DNA of 64,000 bases, from positions 4,157,001-4,221,000 of the forward strand of contig NZ_CP109787.1 in the NCBI RefSeq assembly GCF_025857195.1. The letters run 5' to 3'. Made by a program: the position numbers and the translations under genes. The notes under the pieces were generated by a model. That model ran no database searches. It saw nothing but the letters and a program-made list of their open reading frames with translations, and was not told the origin of the DNA. This DNA is from Leisingera thetidis (lineage in GTDB: Bacteria; Pseudomonadota; Alphaproteobacteria; Rhodobacterales; Rhodobacteraceae). This document shows, in pieces, positions 8,990-18,362 of this stretch; the stretch's first letter is position 1, and each line of letters opens with the position of its first letter.

Positions 8990-9490
8990 ATGTATCTCTT
9001 CCTGGCCTTTCTGATGGTTCCCATCATTGAAATCGCTTTGTTTATTCAAGTCGGCGGTGCCATCGGCCTGTGGCCGACCCTGGCCATCGTGGTATTGACC
9101 GCGGTGCTGGGCACCTGGCTGGTTAAAACCCAAGGACGCATGGCGATGGGGCAGCTGAGATCCTCGTTCCAGCAATTGTCTGATCCGGCGGAGCCTTTGG
9201 CCCATGGCGCCATGATCCTGTTTGCCGGCGCGCTGCTGCTGACCCCGGGTTTCTTTACCGATGCTTTCGGTTTTGCCCTGCTGATGCCGCCAGTGAGGCT
9301 GGCAGTTTACCGCTACCTGCGCGCCCGTGTCACAGTGGCGCAGTTCCAGATGGGACCGGGCAGCATGCATGGCCGCCACTATCCCGGAACCTCGGGCCAG
9401 CCTGATGACATCATCGACGGCGATTGCAAAGACGTGACCCCTGGTCAGCGCCCCATCGGCCCGTCAGGCTGGGTTGACGGCCCCCGTTGA
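8990..9490 (+). CDS. fxsA: FxsA family membrane protein
   Basis: 166 residues. The first ~100 carry the FxsA signature: MYLFLAFLMVPIIEIALFI, then GLWPTLAIVVLTAVLGTWLVK and a C-terminal hydrophobic span LLLTPGFFTDAFG. FxsA is a cytoplasmic-membrane protein; in E. coli it counters F-exclusion of phage T7. The polar tail (~60 residues) is variable. ATG 8990 follows AAGGA at 8978-8982; a longer frame from 8936 would spoil the membrane N-terminus. Upstream neighbour of secB, 56 bases apart. Confidence 0.93.
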   Translation: MYLFLAFLMVPIIEIALFIQVGGAIGLWPTLAIVVLTAVLGTWLVKTQGRMAMGQLRSSFQQLSDPAEPLAHGAMILFAGALLLTPGFFTDAFGFALLMPPVRLAVYRYLRARVTVAQFQMGPGSMHGRHYPGTSGQPDDIIDGDCKDVTPGQRPIGPSGWVDGPR

Positions 9491-9546
9491 GCAAGCCCCG
9501 CCAAGCTGCTAAGCACGGTCAAAAGCATATTTTCAGGAGTACTCCG

Positions 9547-10035
9547 ATGGCCGAAAACGGCGACGCCCAGCAGCAGCCGCAGGTCCAGATGAACATTCTG
9601 GGCCAGTTCATCCGCGACATGTCGTTCGAAAACGTGATGGCGCAAAAAGGCACCGGCGGCGAGGTTCAACCCGATGTCAGTGTGCAGGTGAACCTGGATG
9701 CGAAAAAACGCTCAACCGAGAACCAGTATGAAGTTGTCACCAAGCTGACCGTCGAGTCCAAGAACAAGGAAAGCGGCAACGTCCTGTTTGTGCTGGAGCT
9801 GGAGTATGTTGGCGTGTTCAACATCGCCGGTGTGCCGGAAGATCAGCTGCATCCGTTCCTGCTGATCGAATGCCCGCGGATGACCTTCCCGTTCCTGCGC
9901 CGCATCGTGTCGGACGTGACCCGCGACGGCGGCTTCCCGCCGCTGAACCTGGACAACATCGATTTTGTGGCCATCTACCGCAACGAACTGGCCCGCCGTC
10001 AGCAAGAAGCGGTAGCAGCAGCGCCCACGCAGTAA
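9547..10035 (+). CDS. secB: Protein-export chaperone SecB
   Basis: 162 residues. Typical SecB: MNILGQFIRDMSFEN near residue 15, the central sheet VVTKLTVES...FVLELEYVGVF, and IECPRMTFPFLRRIVSDVTRDGG (quoted by segments CPRMTFPFLR and DVTRDGGFPP). It forms a tetramer that keeps preproteins unfolded and passes them to SecA. CAGGAG (9534-9539) sets ATG 9547. A bidirectional terminator separates it from dnaQ. Confidence 0.96.
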   Translation: MAENGDAQQQPQVQMNILGQFIRDMSFENVMAQKGTGGEVQPDVSVQVNLDAKKRSTENQYEVVTKLTVESKNKESGNVLFVLELEYVGVFNIAGVPEDQLHPFLLIECPRMTFPFLRRIVSDVTRDGGFPPLNLDNIDFVAIYRNELARRQQEAVAAAPTQ

Positions 10036-10060
10036 GGTCTCGGGCCTTCGAAACAGAAAA

Positions 10061-10086
10061 CGCCGCTGGGTTTCAGCGGCGTTTTT
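10061..10086. terminator. Bidirectional terminator between secB and dnaQ
   Basis: CGCCGCTG (10061-10068) and CAGCGGCG (10074-10081) with a 5-base loop, T-run at 10082-10086 on the plus strand and AAAA just before the stem, which is a T-run for dnaQ on the other strand. Confidence 0.9.
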
Positions 10087-10108
10087 CTTTTTGCAGCATG
10101 GCCTGAAG

Positions 10109-10834
10109 TCAGGACGCTTTCCACAGTGCCTCATCGCCCAGCTTGGCCACAAAAGCCTCATGTGCGGCCTGCTCCTCAGCCGTGATCCGCGCGGGCAGCG
10201 GCGTCTGCCGCGGGGCAGGGCGCCAGTCGTCCTCCATCTGCGTTGCGCTGGACGAGGATTGCGTTGACAGGCCGAAATCCGGCTGCCGCCCGCCGATCAG
10301 TTCCAGATATACGTCCGCCAGAATCTCGGAGTCGAGCAGCGCCCCGTGCAGGGTCCGGTTGGTGTTGTCGATATTGAAGCGGCGGCACAACGCATCCAGC
10401 GTCGCCGGCGACCCCGGAAACCGCTTGCGCGCCATCGCCAGCGTATCGAGCGCCTGATCCATCGGCAGCTTGGGCAGCCCCATCCAATCCAGTTCCGCGT
10501 TCAAGAACTTCATATCGAAGCTGGCATTGTGAATGACCAGCTTGGAGTCCTGCACGAAATCCAGGAATTTCCGTCCGATCTTGGCAAAAACCGGCTTGTC
10601 CCGCAGCGTCACCGCACCCGGTTGCGGTTTCTGCGGCGGCTCCAGCAGGTCGGGGCCAATGCCATGCACCGAAAACGCCTCTGCCGGCATCGAGCGTTCC
10701 GGGTTGATGTACTCGTGGAACGTCTTGCCGGTCGGCATGTGGTTGTAGAGCTCCACCGCGCCAATCTCCACGATCCGGTCGCCGGAGAAAGGATCGAACC
10801 CGGTGGTTTCGGTATCAAGAACGATTTCACGCAT
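10109..10834 (-). CDS. dnaQ: DNA polymerase III epsilon subunit (3'-5' proofreading exonuclease)
   Basis: 241 residues. DEDDh exonuclease: ExoI LDTETTGFDP at the N-terminus, ExoII around VIHNASFDMKFLN, ExoIII with HGALLDSEILADVYLEL (catalytic His and Asp). The ~60-residue C-terminal tail is Ser/Pro-rich and then helical, fitting the alpha-subunit binding segment. Last gene of the coaE-side operon maf-aroE-coaE-dnaQ running away from the proposed origin. Overlaps coaE by 8 bases. Confidence 0.95.
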   Translation of the reverse strand: MREIVLDTETTGFDPFSGDRIVEIGAVELYNHMPTGKTFHEYINPERSMPAEAFSVHGIGPDLLEPPQKPQPGAVTLRDKPVFAKIGRKFLDFVQDSKLVIHNASFDMKFLNAELDWMGLPKLPMDQALDTLAMARKRFPGSPATLDALCRRFNIDNTNRTLHGALLDSEILADVYLELIGGRQPDFGLSTQSSSSATQMEDDWRPAPRQTPLPARITAEEQAAHEAFVAKLGDEALWKAS

Positions 10835-11420
10835 GGCTCAGTTTGCTCCTGATTTCTGCGAGGATCTCAGCCACCTGCGCCGCGGCATGTTCGAGCGTAT
10901 CAGTCTCGATCACATAGTCGGCGCGGGCCATCTTCTCCTCGATCGGCATCTGTTTCTGCAGGATATGGCGGAATTGCTCAACCATCATTGTCCCGCGGCC
11001 AAGCACCCGTTCCTGCTGGGTCTGCGCATCCACGGTCACGCAAGCAACTGCATCCATTTCCGCGTTGCTGCCGGTTTCGAACAGCAGCGGAATGTCAAAG
11101 ACCAGGATATCGCTTTGCGCGTCAGCCCGGAATTTTGCCCGGTCCTTCGCGACCAGGGGATGCACGATGGCTTCGATCCGTTTCAGCGCCTCCGGGTCTG
11201 CGCCAATGATCCGTTTCAGCGCGGCGCGGCTGACCTCGCCATCATCAATGGCATCGGGAAAGGCGGCCTGCATGGGTGCAACAGCTGTGCCGCCTTTGCC
11301 ATAGAGCCGGTGAACGGCCGCATCCGCATCCCAAACCGCACAACCCTGATCGGCAAACAGCCTTGCCGTTGTGCTCTTGCCCATGCCGATGGAGCCGGTG
11401 AGGCCGAGACTGAAACTCAT
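10827..11420 (-). CDS. coaE: Dephospho-CoA kinase
   Basis: 197 residues, the last step of coenzyme A synthesis (ATP-dependent 3'-phosphorylation of dephospho-CoA). P-loop GLTGSIGMGKST at the N-terminus, DADAAVHRLY (substrate Asp region), and DIPLLFETG in the lid region. Overlaps aroE by 4 bases and dnaQ by 8, so expression is coupled. Confidence 0.95.
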   Translation of the reverse strand: MSFSLGLTGSIGMGKSTTARLFADQGCAVWDADAAVHRLYGKGGTAVAPMQAAFPDAIDDGEVSRAALKRIIGADPEALKRIEAIVHPLVAKDRAKFRADAQSDILVFDIPLLFETGSNAEMDAVACVTVDAQTQQERVLGRGTMMVEQFRHILQKQMPIEEKMARADYVIETDTLEHAAAQVAEILAEIRSKLSHA

Positions 11421-12250
11421 CTCAGCGCCGCTGCCCTTGTAGCCGCATCAACCTCGGGACGATGTCCGAACCAGCGCTCGAACCCCGGCACTGCCTGGTG
11501 CAGCAGCATGCCCAGCCCGTCAACCACGGTGCAGCCGGCGTTCTCCGCTGCTTGCAGCAGGCCGGTTTTCAATGGCGCATAGATCAGGTCCGTCACCACT
11601 GCATTGGATTGCAGCCCGTCCAGCGGCACCCGCAGACGCGGTTTGCCAATCATGCCGAGCGAGGTGGTATTCACGATCAGCGCGCCTTCCTCAATGACAT
11701 TGCCGGCTTGAACCCACTCCACCACGCGGATGCGGCTTCCAAATTCATTGTGCAGCTGATCCGCCCGCTCCCGGGTGCGGTTGGACAGCAGGATCTCAGG
11801 CACGCCGGCCTCCATCAGAGAGGCAACCACCGCGCGGCAAGCACCGCCAGCCCCCAGCACAACAGCAGGGCCGGACTGCGGATCCCACTCCGGCGCGCCC
11901 TGGTGCAGATTGGTGATAAAGCCGTAACCATCGGTATTATCGGCCAGGATAGTGCCGTCGCTGCGAAAGATCAGAGTGTTTGCCGCGCCGATCAGCTTGG
12001 CCCGGTCGGTGACCTTGTCGGCGATCCCCATCACTGCTTCCTTATGCGGAATGGTGACATTGGCGCCAACAAACCCCATTTTCGGCATCATCCGGATGGT
12101 GTCGGCCAGATCCTCCGGCTTCACGTGCATCGGCACGTAATGGCCGGCAATGCCGTGGGTGTTCAGCCAGTGCCGGTGCAGCTGCGGGGATTTGGAATGC
12201 GCAACCGGGCAGCCGATCACGCCGGCGAGCGGGATTTTTGCTTCTGTCAT
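11417..12250 (-). CDS. aroE: Shikimate 5-dehydrogenase
   Basis: 277 residues. Reduces 3-dehydroshikimate with NADPH in aromatic amino acid synthesis. N-terminal substrate domain has GVIGCPVAHSKSPQLH and NVTIPHKE (catalytic Lys); NTDGYGF marks the hinge; the Rossmann motif VVLGAGGACRAV starts near residue 130, and SNRTRERA supplies NADP phosphate contacts. Overlaps maf and coaE by 4 bases each. Confidence 0.96.
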   Translation of the reverse strand: MTEAKIPLAGVIGCPVAHSKSPQLHRHWLNTHGIAGHYVPMHVKPEDLADTIRMMPKMGFVGANVTIPHKEAVMGIADKVTDRAKLIGAANTLIFRSDGTILADNTDGYGFITNLHQGAPEWDPQSGPAVVLGAGGACRAVVASLMEAGVPEILLSNRTRERADQLHNEFGSRIRVVEWVQAGNVIEEGALIVNTTSLGMIGKPRLRVPLDGLQSNAVVTDLIYAPLKTGLLQAAENAGCTVVDGLGMLLHQAVPGFERWFGHRPEVDAATRAAALR

Positions 12251-12846
12251 TGCTCGATTACCCCTTGCAGACCCAGGTAACTGATAAGCTCCATCAACGG
12301 CAATCCCAAGACATTAAAGTAACTGCCGTCGATGCTGGCAAACAGCCGCACGCCTTCCTCCTCCAGCTTGTAAGCCCCCACCGCGTGGCGGATGCTGTCC
12401 CAGTTCCGGGCAACATAGTCTTCCAGATACGCGTCCGTGCATCTGCGCATGACCAGCCGGACCTGTCCAACATGGCGCCAGACGGGCTCACCATCGCGAT
12501 AGATGACAGCCGCTGACAGCAGCATATGACGCTTGCCCCGCATCTCCTTCAACTGAGTCAACGCAACCTCGGCATTCACCGATTTTGAAAGAATTTTACC
12601 ATCAAAATCAAGAACTTGATCGCATCCAAGAACAAGTTTTCCAGGATGCTTTCCGCTGATTTTGCGCGCCTTGGCCTCTGCAAGCGCATCGGCGATGTCC
12701 CGCGGCGGCGCCTCTTCGGCCAGCAGCGCGGCCTTGATCGCCTCCTCGTCCAGACGGGGTACGTCAATATCGAAATCGACCCCCGCTTGACGCAGCAGAT
12801 GCGCCCGGATTTCAGAACCAGAAGCCAGCACAATGTGGGCAGTCAT
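12247..12846 (-). CDS. maf: Maf family nucleoside triphosphate pyrophosphatase
   Basis: 199 residues. LASGSEIRAHLLRQAGVDF at the N-terminus, VLGCDQVLDFDG with the catalytic Asp, and SIDGSYFNVLGLPL near the end are Maf signatures. Members hydrolyse non-canonical or modified nucleoside triphosphates. First gene of the leftward operon; its ATG (12846) borders the proposed oriC. A stretch of the coding region (12582-12650) has unusually AT-rich codons compared with the rest of the gene. Confidence 0.92.
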   Translation of the reverse strand: MTAHIVLASGSEIRAHLLRQAGVDFDIDVPRLDEEAIKAALLAEEAPPRDIADALAEAKARKISGKHPGKLVLGCDQVLDFDGKILSKSVNAEVALTQLKEMRGKRHMLLSAAVIYRDGEPVWRHVGQVRLVMRRCTDAYLEDYVARNWDSIRHAVGAYKLEEEGVRLFASIDGSYFNVLGLPLMELISYLGLQGVIEQ

Positions 12847-13256
12847 GTGGAAAACCCCGTGGGAAAGAAGCAGACGGTTTCAGAACGTTTTGTATGGTTT
12901 TCGGCGGTTAAGTAAAGACTCCAGGGGTTGACGCAAATCTCAGGATTCAGCCCGCTGAGTCGTCCTTTGTGAGTCAGGATAACTTTGTTTTCGTGGATAT
13001 GCCGGCTCTCCCCGGATCATCCCGCTGTTATCCCCAAGCACGGGAAAGTTAAGACATCCCTAATGCGCCTTATTTTCTTGGCGCCGGCGGAAATTCCTCT
13101 CCTCCTGTCCCGTCCACGCTGGAATCTTATCCTTGCTGGGGATAAGCGGAGGAGGATTCACTTATCCACCGGAATCCATGCACACTACAAAAACATCATC
13201 CTTCTAATACTTCTTTATTTATTAGGGTGATCAGACCAGATCGGAGAGAACTGCCC
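12847..13256. other. oriC: Putative chromosomal replication origin (oriC)
   Basis: A 410-base gap between divergent maf and hemJ with no credible gene. Three 8/9 matches to the DnaA box TTATCCACA: 13028-13036 (+, TTATCCCCA), 13137-13145 (-, same sequence) and 13162-13170 (+, TTATCCACC); weaker ones at 12974-12982 (-), 12992-13000 (-) and 13127-13135 (+). Seven GANTC sites lie between 12917 and 13176. An AT-rich tract (13181-13225) could be the unwinding element. TTAA-N7-CTAA at 13049-13063 resembles a CtrA site. Gene order matches the Caulobacter origin neighbourhood, and genes on both sides run outward. Confidence 0.78.
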
Positions 13257-13712
13257 ATGGACCTGAGCCACGTGATGTTCACGCTCTACCCATATGCCAA
13301 GTCTCTGCATATCATGGCTGTACTCAGCTGGATGGCAGGTCTCTTCTATCTCCCGCGTCTGTTCGTGTATCACGTGGAGCAAGCTGTGAATGTGCAGGAC
13401 ACCGTGCCAATCTTCCTGCAGATGGAAGAAAAGCTTCTCAGGGTCATCATGCGTCCCGCCATGTACGTGTCCTGGGCGGCGGGGCTGTTCATTGTGCTGA
13501 CGCCTGGGATTGTCGATTGGACCTATCTCTGGCCTTGGACCAAAGGGGTGTCGGTAATAGCCATGACCTGGTTCCATCATTGGCTTTTGTTCCGCCACCG
13601 CGACTTCAAAGAAGGGCGGAACAGACTGACGGGGCGGCAGTTCAGACTGATGAACGAAGTGCCCACGGTGCTGATGGCGGTGATTGTTGTGTCCGTGATC
13701 TTCAAATTCTGA
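13257..13712 (+). CDS. hemJ: Protoporphyrinogen oxidase HemJ
   Basis: 151 residues, four hydrophobic helices. The conserved KSLHIMAVLSWMAGLFYLPRLFVYH block (key residues His at KSLH, RLFVYH) and a C-terminal NEVPTVLMAVIV helix identify the UPF0093/HemJ family, which oxidises protoporphyrinogen IX in haem synthesis in the inner membrane. ATG 13257 has GGAGAG (13243-13248) upstream; an in-frame GTG at 13227 has no such site. First gene on the right of the proposed origin, upstream of rho. Confidence 0.9.
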   Translation: MDLSHVMFTLYPYAKSLHIMAVLSWMAGLFYLPRLFVYHVEQAVNVQDTVPIFLQMEEKLLRVIMRPAMYVSWAAGLFIVLTPGIVDWTYLWPWTKGVSVIAMTWFHHWLLFRHRDFKEGRNRLTGRQFRLMNEVPTVLMAVIVVSVIFKF

Positions 13713-13764
13713 CGCAGAGGTGCAGAAACAGGCCCAGCAGTGCCCGAATGTTCGCAGCCGGCGT

Positions 13765-13793
13765 TTGACTCACCAGGAACGAGTCCTTATGTA
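13765..13793 (+). promoter_or_regulatory. Probable sigma70-type promoter of rho
   Basis: TTGACT (13765-13770), 17 bases, TATGTA (13788-13793). Transcription would begin near 13800, giving an ~86-base leader that contains the palindrome ACGGGCCCGT near 13819. The 173-base gap before rho fits an autogenously controlled leader, as in other bacteria, but no specific element is proven. Confidence 0.55.
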
Positions 13794-13885
13794 TGGCTCT
13801 CAACGGGCCCGTCCGGGCAACCGTGTTTTCCAAACTTGTCGTGTGACCGACCCCCGGGTGAGCGGGGAGTAGAGGCCGTATCCAT

Positions 13886-15157
13886 ATGACCGTGCAATCC
13901 CTGAATCTGTCCGATCTCAAGGCGAAAAGCCCCAAAGCGCTGCTGGCAATGGCCGAGGAGCTGGAGATCGAAAACGCCTCGACCATGCGCAAGGGCGAGA
14001 TGATGTTCCAGATCCTGCGCGAACGTGCAGATGAAAGCTGGGACATTGGCGGTGACGGGGTGCTGGAAGTGCTTCAGGACGGTTTCGGCTTTCTGCGGTC
14101 GCCTGAAGCCAATTATCTGCCGGGTCCGGACGACATCTATGTCTCCCCGGACATGATCCGCCAGTACTCCCTGCGCACCGGTGACACGGTGGAAGGCCAG
14201 ATCAAAGCGCCGCTGGAAACCGAACGTTATTTTGCGCTGACCAATGTCACCATGATCAACTTCGAAGAGCCGGAAAAGGCGCGCCACAAAATCGCCTTTG
14301 ACAACCTCACGCCGCTCTACCCGGATGAGCGTCTGAAGATGGAGGTCGAGGATCCTACCATCAAAGACCGCTCCGCCCGGGTGATCGACCTGGTGGCCCC
14401 CATCGGCAAGGGCCAGCGTTCGCTGATCGTGGCACCGCCGCGGACCGGCAAGACTGTGATTCTGCAAAACATCGCCCACTCGATTGAGAAGAACCACCCC
14501 GAATGCTATCTGATCGTTCTGCTGATCGACGAACGCCCGGAAGAGGTAACCGACATGCAGCGCTCGGTGAAGGGCGAGGTCGTGTCCTCGACCTTTGACG
14601 AGCCGGCAACGCGCCACGTTGCGGTGTCCGAGATGGTGATTGAGAAAGCCAAGCGCCTGGTAGAACATAAGCGAGATGTTGTGATTCTTCTCGATTCTAT
14701 CACAAGACTTGGTAGGGCCTTTAACACCGTTGTGCCGTCTTCCGGCAAGGTTCTGACTGGTGGTGTCGACGCCAACGCCCTGCAGCGCCCCAAGCGTTTC
14801 TTTGGTGCCGCGCGGAACATCGAAGAGGGTGGTTCGCTCACCATCATCGCAACCGCGCTGATCGACACCGGCAGCCGCATGGACGAAGTGATCTTCGAAG
14901 AATTCAAGGGCACCGGTAACTCGGAAATCGTGCTGGACCGCAAGATTGCCGACAAGCGCGTCTTCCCGGCCATCGACATCCTCAAGTCCGGCACCCGCAA
15001 GGAAGACCTGCTGGTCGACAAGGTCGACCTGGCCAAAACTTTTGTTCTGCGCCGGATCCTGAACCCGATGGGGACTACGGACGCAATTGAGTTCCTGCTA
15101 TCCAAGCTGAAGCAGACCAAGTCGAACACTGAGTTTTTCGACTCGATGAATACCTGA
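13886..15157 (+). CDS. rho: Transcription termination factor Rho
   Basis: 423 residues. N-terminal helix bundle ([22 protein letters not shown]), OSB-fold RNA-binding domain with [23 protein letters not shown] (key: GFGFLR), P-loop APPRTGKT, Walker [15 protein letters not shown]-loop and R-loop near [16 protein letters not shown]. Hexameric RNA helicase that ends untranslated transcripts. Codons in 14660-14725, over the [11 protein letters not shown] motif, are markedly richer in A/T than in the rest of the gene. Confidence 0.98.
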   Translation: MTVQSLNLSDLKAKSPKALLAMAEELEIENASTMRKGEMMFQILRERADESWDIGGDGVLEVLQDGFGFLRSPEANYLPGPDDIYVSPDMIRQYSLRTGDTVEGQIKAPLETERYFALTNVTMINFEEPEKARHKIAFDNLTPLYPDERLKMEVEDPTIKDRSARVIDLVAPIGKGQRSLIVAPPRTGKTVILQNIAHSIEKNHPECYLIVLLIDERPEEVTDMQRSVKGEVVSSTFDEPATRHVAVSEMVIEKAKRLVEHKRDVVILLDSITRLGRAFNTVVPSSGKVLTGGVDANALQRPKRFFGAARNIEEGGSLTIIATALIDTGSRMDEVIFEEFKGTGNSEIVLDRKIADKRVFPAIDILKSGTRKEDLLVDKVDLAKTFVLRRILNPMGTTDAIEFLLSKLKQTKSNTEFFDSMNT

Positions 15158-15187
15158 TCCGGGCCGGCAAGAGAGAAGGGCCACCCG

Positions 15188-16474
15188 ATGGACACGATCT
15201 TTGCGCTGGCCTCCGCCCAGGGGAAGGCAGGGGTCGCGGTGATCCGCGTCTCTGGCCCCTTGGCGCTTGAGGCCGGCGCGCAGCTTTGCGGCAATGAACT
15301 GCCGGCACGGGGCACAAGCCTGCGAATTCTCAAGAATGAGGCAGGTGAACGCCTGGACGAAGCCCTGGTCCTGACATTTACGTCTCCCAACAGTTTTACC
15401 GGTGAAAATACCGTTGAATTTCAGACACATGGTAGTACTGCGGTGGTGGCTGCAGTGCTGGATTCGCTGGGCCGAACCGATGGATTGCGGATGGCCGAAC
15501 CCGGCGAGTTCACCCGCAGGGCGCTGGAAAACGGCAACCTCGATCTGGCGCAGGTCGAAGGGCTTGCCGATCTGATTGATGCCGAAACCGAAGCACAGCG
15601 CAAACAGGCGCAGGCCATTCTTGCCGGCGCGTTGGGGGAGCTGGCCGAGGGGTGGCGAGCCAAACTGATCCGTGCGGCTTCCTTGATCGAAGTAACCATC
15701 GATTTTGCAGATGAAGAGGTTCCGGTAGACGTCACACCCGAAGTCACTGCGCTTTTGGCAGATGTTCAGGCCGGCCTCGAAAAAGAATCCGTTGGCGTGA
15801 GGATTGCCGAACGGATCCGCAGCGGGTTTGAAGTGGCAATTGTAGGAGCACCGAATGTTGGCAAGTCCACGCTTCTGAACGCGTTGGCCGGGCGGGAGGC
15901 AGCCATCACCTCGGAGTACGCCGGCACCACCCGGGATATTATCGAAGTGCGTATGGATCTTTCCGGATTGCCGGTCACTTTGCTCGACACTGCCGGCCTG
16001 CGCGACACTGAGGATCACGTCGAGGGCATCGGAATCGCGCTTGCTCGGAAACGGGCAGAGGACGCGGACTTGCGTGTCTTTCTGGCGGAGGATGACGAAA
16101 TCCTCGATGTGGAAATGCGCGTTGGCGATATTCGGCTGCGTCCCAAGGCTGACTTGCGGTCCGACGACGAGGGTGCTGTTTCCGGACGCTCGGGGCAGGG
16201 GGTCGACAGGCTTGTCGATCATGTCTCATCGGTTCTGAAAAACCGTTCAGGCCAGGCCAGTATTGCGACCCGGGCGCGGCACCGAGATGCAATGTTGCTG
16301 GCGCTTGCCAACCTGACGGATGCGCAGGATATCCTGCGGCGCGGCCCGGAATTCTATGATATAGCAGCCGAGGAAATGCGCTCAGCCATTCGGGCGCTGG
16401 AAATGCTGGTTGGTCGGATTGGGGTTGAAAATCTCCTGGATGAGATTTTCTCGAGTTTCTGCCTGGGAAAATGA
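15188..16474 (+). CDS. mnmE: tRNA uridine-5-carboxymethylaminomethyl modification GTPase MnmE
   Basis: 428 residues. N-terminal formyl-THF domain ([19 protein letters not shown]), helical domain, and inserted G domain with [23 protein letters not shown] (G1), TTRD (G2), DTAGLRDT (G3). It ends in CLGK, the C-x-GK motif required for modification. With MnmG it installs cmnm5U at wobble U34 of certain tRNAs. RBS GAGAGAAGG. The partner mnmG starts 13 bases downstream. Confidence 0.97.
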   Translation: MDTIFALASAQGKAGVAVIRVSGPLALEAGAQLCGNELPARGTSLRILKNEAGERLDEALVLTFTSPNSFTGENTVEFQTHGSTAVVAAVLDSLGRTDGLRMAEPGEFTRRALENGNLDLAQVEGLADLIDAETEAQRKQAQAILAGALGELAEGWRAKLIRAASLIEVTIDFADEEVPVDVTPEVTALLADVQAGLEKESVGVRIAERIRSGFEVAIVGAPNVGKSTLLNALAGREAAITSEYAGTTRDIIEVRMDLSGLPVTLLDTAGLRDTEDHVEGIGIALARKRAEDADLRVFLAEDDEILDVEMRVGDIRLRPKADLRSDDEGAVSGRSGQGVDRLVDHVSSVLKNRSGQASIATRARHRDAMLLALANLTDAQDILRRGPEFYDIAAEEMRSAIRALEMLVGRIGVENLLDEIFSSFCLGK

Positions 16475-16479
16475 AGGAG

Positions 16480-16495
16480 TGTTTCACGTGAAACA
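16480..16495. other. parS: Chromosomal parS site 1, overlapping the mnmG start
   Basis: TGTTTCACGTGAAACA, an exact 16-bp palindrome equal to the ParB-binding consensus. It spans the mnmG GTG start (16488-16490). The parA-parB genes lie ~2.5 kb downstream and the proposed oriC ~3.3 kb upstream. Confidence 0.95.
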
Positions 16496-18362
16496 TTCAG
16501 CATATGACGTGATAGTTGTTGGCGGCGGCCATGCCGGCACCGAGGCGGCCCATGCTGCCGCCCGCATGGGGGTCAGGACAGCTCTCGTGACGTTGGACCA
16601 TAAGGGGATCGGTGTAATGTCCTGCAATCCAGCCATTGGCGGATTGGGGAAGGGGCACCTTGTCAGGGAAATTGACGCGCTTGACGGAGTCATGGGGCGT
16701 GTGGCTGACCTGGCCGGCATTCAATTCCGGCTTTTGAACCGACGCAAGGGGCCCGCAGTGCAAGGGCCGCGGGCGCAGTCCGACCGGTCTATCTACCGCA
16801 GAGAGATGCTGAGGCTGACGAACGCGCAACCCAACCTGGACGTAATTGAAGGTGAAGTTGTCGACTTCATCATGAATGCTGACACCGTCTCAGGTGTGAT
16901 CCTGGCTGATGGCAGCGGAATTTCTAGTCAATCTGTTGTTCTGACCTCGGGAACTTTCCTGCGCGGGGTTATTCACATCGGCGATGTTTCGAAGCCCGGC
17001 GGCCGGATGGGAGACAACCCATCGGTTAAACTCGCTGAACGCCTCGACAGTTTCGAGCTGCCACTGGGCCGATTGAAAACCGGAACTCCGCCACGATTGG
17101 ACGGAAGAACAATCAACTGGGACATCCTGGATGCACAGCCCGGCGATGCGGACCCCGTCTTCTTCTCCTTCCTGACTAAGTCCCTGAGCGCCAGGCAAGT
17201 CTCCTGTGGAATCACCCATACCAACGCCCGGACGCATGAAATCATTCAACAGAACCTCGAACGTTCGGCCATGTATGGCGGTCATATCGAGGGGGTGGGG
17301 CCCCGGTACTGCCCGTCTATTGAGGATAAGATTGTCCGCTTCGCAGATAAGGAGTCGCACCAGATCTTCTTGGAGCCGGAGGGCATCTCGGATCATACAG
17401 TCTATCCGAACGGCATTTCCACCAGTCTGCCCGAGGACGTGCAGGAGGCCTATGTCCGTTCGATCGAGGGGCTGGAGCAGGCCGTCATCCTGCAACCCGG
17501 ATACGCGATTGAATACGATTATGTTGACCCGAGGGCGCTGACTCGTGAGTTGTCCCTCAAAGATGTGCCTGGGTTGTACCTTGCCGGTCAGATCAATGGG
17601 ACAACGGGATACGAGGAAGCCGCTGCTCAGGGTCTGGTGGCCGGCCTAAACGCCGCCCGGAGGTCCCGGGGGGAGGAGCCAGTCACCTTTAGCCGCTCAA
17701 ACAGCTATATCGGTGTCATGGTTGATGACCTTACAACAAATGGTGTTACCGAACCCTACCGCATGTTCACCTCCCGTGCTGAGTTCCGCCTGTCTTTGCG
17801 CGCTGACAATGCGGATCAGCGTCTTACGCCTTTGGCTATTGGCCTTGGTTGCGCCGGCGAAGACCGCCGGAACGCGTTTCTGAGAAAAAGTGAGCAACTG
17901 GCTGCAGCCCGAGGTGTGTTGGAGGCGGAAAGCTTTACTCCAAAGCAGGTCTTGGAAGCGGGAATTCGCGTCAATCAGGACGGAAACCGGAGGACAGGCC
18001 TGGATATCCTCGCCTTCCCCGACGTGGTTTTTGAAGATCTTCTGCCCCTGGTTCCGGAGTTGAGCGATGTCACAGGAGAGATCCGCCGGCAAGTGGAACG
18101 CGATGCCCTGTACGCGAATTACATCTCACGGCAAGAGCGTGAGGTCTCGGCATTGAAGAAGGATGAGGGGTATGTGATTCCCCGGGAGTTCCGCTACGAC
18201 GGGATTGAAGGGCTGTCAAAAGAACTGCAGCAGAAACTGATCCGCGCGCGTCCGGAAACTCTGGCCAAGGCGGCGCGTATTGACGGGATGACGCCTGCGG
18301 CATTGGCTTTGCTCCTCGCACGATTGAGACGGGATGCGGCCAGGCAGGAAAAATCGGCATGA
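16488..18362 (+). CDS. mnmG: tRNA uridine-5-carboxymethylaminomethyl modification enzyme MnmG
   Basis: 624 residues. FAD-binding [10 protein letters not shown] near the N-terminus, [16 protein letters not shown], and [13 protein letters not shown] are MnmG (GidA) signatures; works with MnmE on U34 of tRNA. GTG 16488 is chosen because AAGGAG (16475-16479) is then eight bases upstream and the protein starts [14 protein letters not shown]; the GTG at 16479 is inside that site. The start codon sits in a perfect parS, so bound ParB could affect translation-coupled expression. Overlaps rsmG by 4 bases. Confidence 0.96.
   Translation: MKHSAYDVIVVGGGHAGTEAAHAAARMGVRTALVTLDHKGIGVMSCNPAIGGLGKGHLVREIDALDGVMGRVADLAGIQFRLLNRRKGPAVQGPRAQSDRSIYRREMLRLTNAQPNLDVIEGEVVDFIMNADTVSGVILADGSGISSQSVVLTSGTFLRGVIHIGDVSKPGGRMGDNPSVKLAERLDSFELPLGRLKTGTPPRLDGRTINWDILDAQPGDADPVFFSFLTKSLSARQVSCGITHTNARTHEIIQQNLERSAMYGGHIEGVGPRYCPSIEDKIVRFADKESHQIFLEPEGISDHTVYPNGISTSLPEDVQEAYVRSIEGLEQAVILQPGYAIEYDYVDPRALTRELSLKDVPGLYLAGQINGTTGYEEAAAQGLVAGLNAARRSRGEEPVTFSRSNSYIGVMVDDLTTNGVTEPYRMFTSRAEFRLSLRADNADQRLTPLAIGLGCAGEDRRNAFLRKSEQLAAARGVLEAESFTPKQVLEAGIRVNQDGNRRTGLDILAFPDVVFEDLLPLVPELSDVTGEIRRQVERDALYANYISRQEREVSALKKDEGYVIPREFRYDGIEGLSKELQQKLIRARPETLAKAARIDGMTPAALALLLARLRRDAARQEKSA

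Noticed and set aside
13227..13256. Earlier GTG start for hemJ
   Set aside because: No ribosome site and would run into the origin's AT-rich flank; ATG 13257 has GGAGAG.
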